A stretch of DNA of 35,994 nt, taken from positions 1 through 35,994 of the forward strand of contig JAWWAH010000003.1 of assembly GCA_033721415.1 (NCBI GenBank), in the 5' to 3' direction. The stretch is from JAWWAH01 sp033721415. GTDB taxonomy: Bacteria; Patescibacteriota; Minisyncoccia; Spechtbacterales; 2-12-FULL-38-22. The position numbers were made by a program, and so were the translations under genes. A model generated the notes under the pieces. That model was given only the letters and a program-made list of their open reading frames with translations, made no database searches and was not told the origin of the DNA. Positions within the stretch are counted from its first letter, which is position 1; the number at the start of each line of letters is the position of its first letter. Shown here in pieces: positions 25,655 to 30,788 of the stretch.

Positions 25655-25914
25655 AAGTTGAAATGAGGCGAGGAAAAATTCTCGCCCAAAAGCAAAGATT
25701 GCTTGGGAGCCATATACTGTTTAATTAAATTAATCAAAACAGAAAAAATGGATTACCCAATCAAAACAATAATGTAAACAGGCGAGAAGGCCTGTCTTTT
25801 TTATGCCTGAATTTCGGCAGGCCAACGGTTCCCCGATGGATTCGGGGCTGACGAGCCCAAAGTTTGATCTGTTTGAGGTAGTGCTCATTTAAATAACCTT
25901 CCTCATTTCAACTT
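25655..25914 (+). ncRNA. Structured RNA B closed by a perfect 14-bp stem
   Basis: AAGTTGAAATGAGG (25655-25668) is exactly complementary to CCTCATTTCAACTT (25901-25914), 230 bases apart, and begins at the predicted start. Inside are GGCGAG/CTCGCC (25667-25686), CCCAA/TTGGG with GCAA/TTGC, CTGTTT/AAACAG, ACAGGC/GCCTGT (25778-25795), GCCTG/CAGGC, CCCCGA/TCGGGG and GGGCT/AGCCC. The ACAGGC hairpin is followed by CTTTTTT and looks like an intrinsic terminator in the middle of the RNA. That raises the possibility of regulated readthrough. No open frame of note. The class is not recognised. Confidence 0.65.
25778..25802 (+). terminator. Terminator-like hairpin inside RNA B
   Basis: ACAGGC (25778-25783) / GCCTGT (25790-25795) with a 6-base loop is followed by a C and six T residues. 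If used, it ends a short RNA; if bypassed, the 14-bp closing stem of RNA B can form. Confidence 0.5.
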
Positions 25915-26164
25915 TAATAACAGATTAAAGCTACAGGGCGAAACCGTTAAAGAAAAACTAGGGCTTGGGAAACTATAAGTTTTTAATCGCGCCACAAAGC
26001 AATAAAAAAGGCGGACAGGTTATAAAACTTGGGGAGGCTCTCTCCCCGAAGCTCGCGTCTAAGTATATGTGATCAATTTTAATACTAAAGTTCGGACGCG
26101 GGTTATGGGGAGAGAGCAACCGAAGCTCCTCTTTTCATATATAGATATGCCGAAAGGAAAACCA
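25915..26164 (+). promoter_or_regulatory. 5' leader with mutually exclusive helices
   Basis: The leader of the 63-aa gene has an AAAAACT/AGTTTTT hairpin near 25962-25985. It also has a switch-like unit: CTCCCC (26042-26047) can pair with GGGGAG at 26031-26036 or, as part of an 11-bp helix, GCTCTCTCCCC (26037-26047) can pair with GGGGAGAGAGC (26107-26117). The long form also stacks GCTCGCGTC (26051-26059) on GACGCGGGT (26095-26103). CCGAAGCTC is directly repeated at 26046 and 26120. No separate consensus promoter is seen, so it may be a readthrough product from 25620. Confidence 0.55.
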
Positions 26165-26356
26165 ATGGCAAAGAAGGGCCAGGCACAGAAGCACGTTTGC
26201 CACCAGCACCCCTCTGTTCGTACGTTCCAGACACCGACCTACGAACCGGGTGACACGTTCGAGACCGCGAGGGGTAAGTCACTTTCGTTCCGTGCCCGTG
26301 TGGCTCGGCTCAAGCCACAGCCCAGGGGTTACACGAGCAAGGTGAAGCAAGGGTAG
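26165..26356 (+). CDS. Small basic GC-rich-codon protein, 63 aa, unknown
   Basis: I place the start at ATG 26165 because GAAAGGA (26151-26157) lies at good spacing and the upstream in-frame extension to 26069 runs through the structured leader. The product starts MAKKGQAQKHVCHQHP and is basic throughout, with a CxxH pair that is too little for a zinc finger on its own. The C-terminus is Arg/Lys/Pro-rich. No family is recognised. Codons end mostly in G or C, unlike all chromosomal neighbours before 25100. Nothing marks export or membrane insertion; an RNA- or nucleic-acid-binding role would fit the charge but is inference. Confidence 0.55.
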   Translation: MAKKGQAQKHVCHQHPSVRTFQTPTYEPGDTFETARGKSLSFRARVARLKPQPRGYTSKVKQG

Positions 26357-26363
26357 TTCTTCG

Positions 26364-26394
26364 CCCCTCATCCTTACAAACAAGGGTGAGGGGC
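26364..26394 (+). terminator. Stable hairpin after the 63-aa gene
   Basis: GCCCCTCATCCTT pairs with AAGGGTGAGGGGC across a 6-base loop. No T-run follows, so it may be a 3'-end stabiliser rather than a terminator. Confidence 0.5.
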
Positions 26395-26406
26395 AACCCA
26401 ACTTAA

Positions 26407-26720
26407 TATAATATTTCGCACCACGATCTTAGCCGGTAATGCCGCTTGAGATCGCGGTGCGAGCTTAACTGGCGCGACAAAGCCCCAAGCCTGGGCATAA
26501 AAGGTTAGGGGTTCCTCTACCCCGCGATGAAGGACTAGGAGGCCGCCGGATAGGGAGTTCCTTATCCCTGGGACCAAAAGGTGCGGGGAGTAGGAGCCCG
26601 CTATCTTAGTTCACCCTGTTGTCTGCAAGGTCCGCAGGCAGAGGATGTGGTCTTGAGCTCGCACCGCAACAACTTAATGATATATGCAAATAATATCGCA
26701 TATAAGTAGTTGTTCTTTTT
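26407..26720 (+). ncRNA. Structured RNA D with competing long-range helices
   Basis: A 13-bp helix with one mismatch pairs 26416-26429 with 26449-26462. Bases 26454-26465 (GCGGTGCGAGCT) are instead perfectly complementary to 26656-26667 (AGCTCGCACCGC), so the local and long-range forms exclude each other. The enclosed 190 bases hold GGGGT/ACCCC (about 26507-26523), a 20-base self-complementary hairpin at 26548-26567, GCGGG/CCCGC and CTGC/GCAG helices. The 3' end is a strong terminator-like stem. GC content is far above the host. No open frame and no known class; a TATAAT at 26407-26412 lacks a -35. Confidence 0.55.
26668..26720 (+). terminator. Terminator ending RNA D
   Basis: AACAAC with GTTGTT and TATATGC (26681-26687) with GCATATA (26698-26704) form a stacked hairpin, followed by CTTTTT. 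Confidence 0.65.
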
Positions 26721-27000
26721 AATCCCGGCTATCATACGATAGCCGGCCCGACCCAAGATTACTATGCTAAGCGTAGTTATAGCGACTTTGGGCCGGGTGC
26801 AACATCAAAACAGGAGAGAACACCTTGGAGCAGTTCATTAGTTAGCAAAAACAACCCTTTCCTTCTGTGTGAAGGGGAGGGGAACTGGGTTCTAGGTTCT
26901 AGTTTATAATTTTGCTAGGTTTGTTACCTACCTTTCTAGACAAAGGCAACACTAAAACAAAAATAAACAAACCATTAAAAAGTGTCAAAAACACCGAACA
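26721..27000 (+). ncRNA. Hairpin tandem between two transcripts, no gene
   Basis: Perfect CCGGCTATC/GATAGCCGG (26725-26746) is followed at once by a rod CCCGACCCAAG/CTTTGGGCCGGG (26747-26801) with inner ACTATGC/GCGTAGT. An 11-bp CCCTTTCCTTC/GAAGGGGAGGG hairpin lies at 26855-26881. No promoter was found for this stretch and no gene longer than a possible six-codon TTG frame at 26825. After 26900 the sequence returns to AT-rich spacer. Confidence 0.4.
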
Positions 27001-27005
27001 AACCC

Positions 27006-27034
27006 TTGACAAGTAAATAATAATATACTATAAT
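27006..27034 (+). promoter_or_regulatory. Promoter of the 27-28.7 kb transcript
   Basis: TTGACA (27006-27011), a 17-base spacer and TATAAT (27029-27034) give an exact consensus promoter, with a predicted start near 27041. Confidence 0.82.
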
Positions 27035-27084
27035 ATAGGGACTAACAGTTAGTAATAAACTGTTTAAAGTTCTTAACACTGTAC

Positions 27085-27161
27085 TTTCGAGCATCGAGAA
27101 GGAGAGGGCGGGCATAAAATACTATATAGGCTCTTGACCCTCTCATTCTCGGTGTTCGAAA
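27085..27161 (+). promoter_or_regulatory. 24-bp leader hairpin before the zinc-ribbon gene
   Basis: Bases 27085-27108 pair with 27138-27161 over 24 positions with a single mismatch and two G-U pairs; the loop is 29 bases. It lies between the promoter and the perfect Shine-Dalgarno at 27172-27182. A stem this long and nearly perfect could be an RNase III target or a stabiliser. Confidence 0.6.
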
Positions 27162-27186
27162 ACTCATTCCTAAAGGAGGTGAGAAG

Positions 27187-27390
27187 ATGGTAGCAAGCAT
27201 CAAGCCAAGGTGCCTTTGTGGCGCCGAGGTTGGCTTCAAGGGAGACCGTTGCATCATGTGCGGAACCGACGAGGAGAACATCCAGATCGATCTGTACGAG
27301 ATCCTCGATTCGCCCCAGCCAACCACTGGGTTCTCGATTGTCCCAGACATCGAGTTCCCAACATCCGAGGCTTTGGAGCTCGGCCTTTGA
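27187..27390 (+). CDS. Small zinc-ribbon-like protein, 67 aa
   Basis: The start is fixed by the perfect Shine-Dalgarno AAAGGAGGTGA (27172-27182). The protein has CLCG (9-12) and CIMCG (22-26), a Cx1C...Cx2C arrangement typical of small treble-clef or zinc-ribbon knuckles. An acidic, mostly beta-poor tail DEENIQIDLYEILDSPQP follows. No family is recognised. Short zinc ribbons often bind RNA or other proteins, but nothing here shows a partner. The stop is TGA, which no AT-rich gene in the window uses, and codons are GC-rich. Open frames in the other two frames overlap it but lack a ribosome-binding site. Confidence 0.65.
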   Translation: MVASIKPRCLCGAEVGFKGDRCIMCGTDEENIQIDLYEILDSPQPTTGFSIVPDIEFPTSEALELGL

Positions 27391-27575
27391 AACAGGCTCC
27401 ATCAAGACTTTCTTACCCCTAGGGTGAGGCCCGGAAACAACCGAGGAAAAATTTAGTCTATCAGCAGGCTATCAAGCCCATTCGGGCAGCTGAGGGCACA
27501 AAGCACTTTGTGCCCTTCCTTCTAAGGTCTCGACTACTCGAGGTTTTAGAAGGGAGAGAAACCCTTCCTAAAGAA
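27391..27575 (+). ncRNA. Cascade of hairpins before the tRNA-like element
   Basis: A perfect GGGCACAAAG/CTTTGTGCCC hairpin (27494-27515) is followed by CCTTCTAA/TTAGAAGG (27518-27553) with inner CTCGA/TCGAG. Then come alternatives GAAGGG/CCCTTC (27549-27567) and CCTTC/GAAGG (27563-27577). Each shares bases with the next, and the last competes with the acceptor stem of the tRNA-like element. There is no gene in this stretch. Confidence 0.5.
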
Positions 27576-27678
27576 GGCCAAGCGGCGAAGTCTGGTCGCA
27601 TCGTGGGGTATACACCTTCGCTCTGTATATTCTCAAAACGTGTCAAAAGCGTTTCGGGTTCAAATCCCGGCTTGGCCA
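27576..27678 (+). tRNA. tRNA-like element with oversized anticodon-position arm
   Basis: The acceptor GGCCAAG (27576-27582) pairs with CTTGGCC (27671-27677), discriminator A27678. The T-arm is canonical: TCGGG, loop TTCAAAT, CCCGG (27654-27670). The D-arm GCGA/TCGT has a loop with A14, GG and A21 (AGTCTGGTCGCA). A 5-bp arm AACGT/GCGTT with a 7-base loop GTCAAAA sits at the class II variable-arm place; that loop itself looks like a Leu CAA anticodon loop. The arm at the anticodon position is about 10 bp (27605-27614 with 27624-27633) with a 9-base loop and no proper T33-xxx-purine37 context. At 103 bases it is too long for a normal tRNA; CCA is not encoded. It may be a degenerate or specialised tRNA, a class II tRNA with an insertion, or a tRNA mimic. 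Confidence 0.5.
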
Positions 27679-27718
27679 CGAACAGTACCTATCAATCACA
27701 CACAAAAGGAGGGCTCAC

Positions 27719-28165
27719 ATGAGCCGCCGATTCAAGAAGGGCCCGACACTCGAGGCGATCGAGGAGCTCGGGATCACCCGGCGCACAAAGCCGGGCGAGG
27801 TCGATCCTGCGACCTTCATCAAGGGGGCGGCTCTCCTGTGGCAGTCCGAGTTCGCTTGGGCTGTCGACAACGAGGAGACCCGTTGGGCGTATCGAGAACT
27901 TGAGCGCCTTCTGTACGCGGCTGTTTCAGCCACGAGTCAGGACGAGCTCACAGAGGCCATCAAGCCGAAGCACAGCCTCGCTGCTCTGCGGTGCGCCACC
28001 TCGCGCATCAACAAGGCTGAGGTTAATGTTCTCGAGGAAGAGGCTCGTCGTGAAGCCTCTTCCAACAACTCTTCTCAGTCTCTTCGTGAGTCCCGCGCCC
28101 GCAAGGAGCGCAAGCGTGCTCGCGATCGCGAGATCCGTGCCCGCATGAAGGGCAAGAGCCAGTAG
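27719..28165 (+). CDS. GC-rich helical basic protein, 148 aa, unknown
   Basis: The start at 27719 has a strong Shine-Dalgarno (AAAAGGAGGG, 27704-27713) and lies 40 bases after the tRNA-like element. The protein is mostly alpha-helical. Residues about 30-90 contain an amphipathic unit around LWQSEFAWAVDNEETRWAYR, and the last 40 residues are a highly basic coiled tail rich in Arg, Lys and Glu. No family is recognised. Codons end overwhelmingly in C or G (CTC, GAG, ATC, ACC), opposite to the chromosome. The tail suggests RNA or DNA binding (inference). Overlapping frames on both strands are side effects of the high GC. Confidence 0.6.
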   Translation: MSRRFKKGPTLEAIEELGITRRTKPGEVDPATFIKGAALLWQSEFAWAVDNEETRWAYRELERLLYAAVSATSQDELTEAIKPKHSLAALRCATSRINKAEVNVLEEEARREASSNNSSQSLRESRARKERKRARDREIRARMKGKSQ

Positions 28166-28171
28166 ACCTTC

Positions 28172-28204
28172 GGGGGCAGGCCGTGAAGACACCAGCCTGC
28201 CCCT
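28172..28204 (+). terminator. Stable hairpin after the 148-aa gene
   Basis: GGGGCAGGC (28173-28181) pairs perfectly with GCCTGCCCC (28195-28203), with a 13-base loop. No T-run follows, so processing or stabilisation is as likely as termination. Confidence 0.5.
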
Positions 28205-28241
28205 GACCAACCATAAGCGAAACCCTTGAAAGGGGGTGAAT

Positions 28242-28418
28242 ATGTCGAAGAAGGTCGAAGCTAAGGAGTTCGAGATCGTAAAGACGATCTCGACGGGACG
28301 CCACCGCCGCACCGAGACCGCTCAGGTCGTTGCGCGCATCAATGGTCGTCGCGTCACGCGCCATGTCCGAAAGGACAACGGTGTGTGGAAGGACCTCCAA
28401 GGGAACACCTACAGCTGA
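28242..28418 (+). CDS. Small basic protein, 58 aa, unknown
   Basis: I chose ATG 28242 over the GTG six bases upstream because GAAAGGGGGTG is then at a better distance. The product MSKKVEAKEFEIVK ... GRRVTRHVRKDNGVWKDLQG is basic and predicted to be beta-rich, with a repeated R-x-x-T/R pattern. No family is recognised. It ends in TGA, inside a small CAGCT-GAAA-AGCTG hairpin (28412-28425). Codons are GC-rich as in the 148-aa gene upstream, and the two are probably on one transcript. Confidence 0.55.
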   Translation: MSKKVEAKEFEIVKTISTGRHRRTETAQVVARINGRRVTRHVRKDNGVWKDLQGNTYS

Positions 28419-28600
28419 AAAGCTGATTAGGTATCCTGGCGCGGAGCTCCGAAAAGCCGCGCAAAAACAAGGAGCAAAAGTTCCGGTCGTATAAAACACG
28501 AAGAAGGGCCGGAAAGGCGAAAAAGGGAGCGCCTAAAAAATCTCTCCAGGGAACGCAGCACTCGCGTTCCCGCTCTTACAGTATTCTCGAAGATTTCGAG
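28412..28600 (+). ncRNA. Train of six hairpins after the 58-aa gene
   Basis: In order: CAGCT/AGCTG (28412-28425), GCGCGG/CCGCGC (28439-28462), TTCCGG/CCGGAA (28481-28514), AGGCG/CGCCT (28515-28534), GGGAACGC/GCGTTCCC (28549-28571) and CTCGAA/TTCGAG (28586-28600). They are spaced almost back to back. I see no repeat-family consensus in the arms, so they are not copies of one element. Confidence 0.5.
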
Positions 28601-28629
28601 GATAGCGTAGGCGCAGAAATGGAAATAAA

Positions 28630-28725
28630 ATGCTAAAGCGAGCATTTGGAAGACTGTTTGCTTTTGCTGGAATCATGGCAATGGCAAACATGGAAGCCAA
28701 CGAATGGAAAAACAAGCACCTATAA
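28630..28725 (+). CDS. Possible 31-aa peptide
   Basis: ATG 28630 opens a 31-codon frame ending TAA, with an amphipathic N-terminus MLKRAFGRLFAFAG and a polar end. There is no Shine-Dalgarno. It sits just before the hairpin that ends the transcript. Could be a chance frame. Confidence 0.22.
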   Translation: MLKRAFGRLFAFAGIMAMANMEANEWKNKHL

Positions 28726-28727
28726 TA

Positions 28728-28769
28728 AATACCCGCCACAAGCTACATAAAGGCTTTTTGGCGGGTATT
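28728..28769 (+). terminator. Terminator-like stem ending the island
   Basis: AATACCCGCCA (28728-28738) and TGGCGGGTATT (28759-28769) form a perfect 11-bp stem with a 20-base loop containing CTTTT. After it, sequence is AT-rich again. Confidence 0.6.
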
Positions 28770-28803
28770 AAAAATTAATAAACATTATACAAGATAAAAA
28801 ACA

Positions 28804-28855
28804 TATAATATAGATATCTCTTGAAAAATAGTGTGCCATATGGCATACTATTTTT
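28804..28855 (+). promoter_or_regulatory. -10 box and leader hairpin of the HELDH gene
   Basis: TATAAT at 28804-28809 (no clear -35) is followed by a near-palindromic hairpin AAAAATAGTGTGCC/GGCATACTATTTTT (28824-28855). The hairpin resembles a terminator but lies only 11 bases before the Shine-Dalgarno, so it may act as an attenuator or be the end of an upstream RNA. Confidence 0.45.
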
Positions 28856-28878
28856 AGTTATTTTAAAGGAGGTGGTAC

Positions 28879-29373
28879 TTGAACATCGATCCAAATCGTC
28901 TTTTCAACGGAAAGTTGATACTGGCCAACAATAAAGAAATTCCAAATTATATTACTCATGATGAAATAATAGCGATTACCTTTGCGTTTCTTAAAGATAA
29001 AGGATATCCATTAAGTAATAGTTTGCGTCAGTTATCTATATTTTTTATTCCTGAAACTCGATATGGAAAAGATGGAATAGATCGTTTTTTACCAAAAATA
29101 TTTAAGTGGCGCACAAGAGACAGCACTAGTGGGAATTATCTTTCTTTAGCACTTAGCATAAAACTATTTGTACCACATCTACAGAATAGAAGAGATTTTA
29201 TAAAAACATTATTGCATGAATTAGATCACGTAGTCTGGTTTTTAGAGCATTGCGGCAGGTTTGATCGCTCAAAAAGATATAGAGCAAGACCGCACGAAAA
29301 GCGTGCGCGAAAAACTTCTCGCAAATGGTACAGAAAAGCAAAAAAGATAGCAAGCAGAAATAAGCCACAGTAA
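28879..29373 (+). CDS. Small HExxH metalloprotease-like protein
   Basis: This 164-residue protein starts at TTG, supported by the strong Shine-Dalgarno AAAGGAGGTGG (28865-28875). The zinc motif LLHELDHVVWF (HELDH 113-117) is followed by RPHEKRARK, where E140 is a good third ligand. The tail is very basic (RKTSRKWYRKAKK). The pattern is reminiscent of SprT- or phage-type HExxH proteins but no named family is certain. Base composition is back to AT-rich. It could act on proteins bound to nucleic acid, but that is inference from the tail. Confidence 0.65.
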   Translation: MNIDPNRLFNGKLILANNKEIPNYITHDEIIAITFAFLKDKGYPLSNSLRQLSIFFIPETRYGKDGIDRFLPKIFKWRTRDSTSGNYLSLALSIKLFVPHLQNRRDFIKTLLHELDHVVWFLEHCGRFDRSKRYRARPHEKRARKTSRKWYRKAKKIASRNKPQ

Positions 29374-29381
29374 ATAGAATA

Positions 29382-29410
29382 TAAAGCATGTCGCATGACA
29401 TGCTTTTTTA
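29382..29410 (+). terminator. Terminator after the HELDH gene
   Basis: AAAGCATGTC and GACATGCTTT form a 10-bp stem with a 4-base loop and a following T-run. Confidence 0.85.
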
Positions 29411-29462
29411 AATATTGCTAAAATGTTAAAATATACTCAATTAATATAAAAAATATTCAGCT

Positions 29463-30413
29463 ATGTTAATAGTGCTCCACGGAAAAAACACCTTTCGCTC
29501 TCGTAGGAAGTTGCTTGAGCTTATAGATGTTTATCGCAAAAAACACGAAGGCGGATTTTCATATGAACGAGCACAGGCAGAGAACATGACACTCAACGAG
29601 CTTAGCAGTATAGTGCAGAGCGCTTCTTTGTTCGATAATTCTAAGTTGGTTGTATTAGAAAATCTACTAAACAATAAAAAACTAAAAAAGGATGTTGTTG
29701 AATGGGAGAGTCTTCCCGATATTGCAAAGCAAAAGGATAACTTGCTTATACTTTTTGAAGAGTCATCTGTCGGCAAGGATAAAGATTATAAAGATATTTT
29801 AAAAAATGCTTCAAAAACCCAAGAGTTTAAAGAATTATCAACTCGAGATTCTGTAAAATGGTTTAAGTCTTATTTTGAAAATCAAGACAAAGACATAGAT
29901 ATCTCAAACATAAACATTGTTGTTTCTGCGGCTCAGGGTGATATGTGGAGGGCTTATAATGATCTTGAAAAAATATACGCATATAATAAAGGCAGTAAAC
30001 TAAGCCAGAAAGAAATCTCTGCTTTAAAAATAGGCTCTGAAGAAGCCCAAATATTTCCAACTATAGACGATGTTTTTTATGGAAATATAGATAAAGCAAT
30101 ATACAAAATACAACTTCACTGGAAAGAGGATTACTTTCCTCAGCAGTTTTTCCATATGCTAGAGCGACAAATAAAACTAATTGCATTAATAAAAGAACAA
30201 AAAGAAAAAGGGGTAGTGCAGAGGGCGATGGCAAAAAATTTATCGCTCCATCCATTTGTTGTTAAGAAAACATATAATTTGTGTGATAAATACTCTTGGC
30301 AAAAGATAGAAAATATTTATCAACGAATAGAGTCTCTAGAGGTTAAAAGCAAAACAGGGCAATTACAGCCAAGATTGGCATGTGAATTATTGAGCGTTGC
30401 TATAGCTAGCTAA
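29463..30413 (+). CDS. holA: DNA polymerase III delta subunit
   Basis: This 316-residue clamp-loader delta subunit opens the DnaN ring. The N-terminal part starts MLIVLHGKNTFRSRRKLLEL and contains SASLFDNSKLVVLENLL, the region where delta contacts the clamp. The C-terminal helical collar is recognisable in HPFVVKKTYNLC and KTGQLQPRLACELLSVAI. Walker motifs are absent, as expected for delta. It converges on rpsT, the usual holA-rpsT neighbourhood. Confidence 0.87.
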   Translation: MLIVLHGKNTFRSRRKLLELIDVYRKKHEGGFSYERAQAENMTLNELSSIVQSASLFDNSKLVVLENLLNNKKLKKDVVEWESLPDIAKQKDNLLILFEESSVGKDKDYKDILKNASKTQEFKELSTRDSVKWFKSYFENQDKDIDISNINIVVSAAQGDMWRAYNDLEKIYAYNKGSKLSQKEISALKIGSEEAQIFPTIDDVFYGNIDKAIYKIQLHWKEDYFPQQFFHMLERQIKLIALIKEQKEKGVVQRAMAKNLSLHPFVVKKTYNLCDKYSWQKIENIYQRIESLEVKSKTGQLQPRLACELLSVAIAS

Positions 30414-30415
30414 AA

Positions 30416-30445
30416 TAAAAAGCCCCGAGTACTCGGGGCTTTTTA
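30416..30445. terminator. Bidirectional terminator between holA and rpsT
   Basis: A 30-bp perfect palindrome with core GCCCCGAGTACTCGGGGC (30422-30439) is flanked by A-run and T-run, so it serves both convergent genes. Confidence 0.9.
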
Positions 30446-30455
30446 AAAGTTTGAG

Positions 30456-30725
30456 TTATTTTTCCTCTTTCGGATTTAGACTCCTTGCTAAAGATGATTT
30501 TCTTCTAGAAGCAGTGTTTTTATGAAGAATACCCTTCTTAACAGACTTATCAATAGCCTTGTAAATGGTTGGCAATAGTTTTTTTGCTTCATCTATCTTT
30601 CCACTGGTTACTAAATCTGAAAATTCGCGTGTAAGTTTTTTGACGCGATTTTTATAACTTCTGTTTAACTTTTCTCGTCTTGCGCTTTGTCGAAGCGCCT
30701 TTTTTGCGTTTTGTAAATTTGGCAT
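30456..30725 (-). CDS. rpsT: 30S ribosomal protein S20
   Basis: This 89-residue basic helical protein starts MPNLQNAKKALRQSARREK, with the family pattern NLKSAKKRxRQSxxRRxxN, then RVKKLTREF and KGILHKNTASRRKSSLAR. S20 is a primary 16S rRNA-binding protein of the small subunit. It converges on holA across a perfect palindrome terminator. Confidence 0.95.
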   Translation of the reverse strand: MPNLQNAKKALRQSARREKLNRSYKNRVKKLTREFSDLVTSGKIDEAKKLLPTIYKAIDKSVKKGILHKNTASRRKSSLARSLNPKEEK

Positions 30726-30788
30726 ATATCTATTTATTCACGTTTTCAAATACTATCATGATTTTTTTAATTCATCAAGGGTCTTGCC

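Noticed and set aside
25655..26720. RNase P RNA or SRP RNA
   Set aside because: The GAGGAAAGTCC/ACAGAA motifs of RNase P and the GGAAGCAGCC motif of SRP RNA were not found.
27391..27678. tmRNA (ssrA)
   Set aside because: The 3' half has a T-arm, but there is no typical 5' GGGG start with TTCGACGG, no tag-peptide frame, and the acceptor partner is only 95 bases upstream.
27210..28312. Several overlapping open frames on both strands
   Set aside because: High GC lowers stop frequency; only the frames with Shine-Dalgarno sites and consistent codon use were kept.
28285..28509. Overlapping frame from ATG 28341 encoding a 50-residue peptide
   Set aside because: It overlaps the 58-aa gene in another frame, has no ribosome-binding site, and its 3' half coincides with hairpins.
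25098..28770. Integron cassette array (small genes separated by palindromes)
   Set aside because: I see no integrase, and the hairpins do not share the attC core pair GTTRRRY/RYYYAAC.
25098..28770. CRISPR array
   Set aside because: The inverted repeats differ from each other and there is no regular direct repeat with spacers, nor any cas gene.
25105..29447. Direct repeat TCAATTAATAT at 25105 and 29437 as attachment sites
   Set aside because: Eleven AT-only-like bases are expected by chance at this composition, and no integrase or tRNA target is present.
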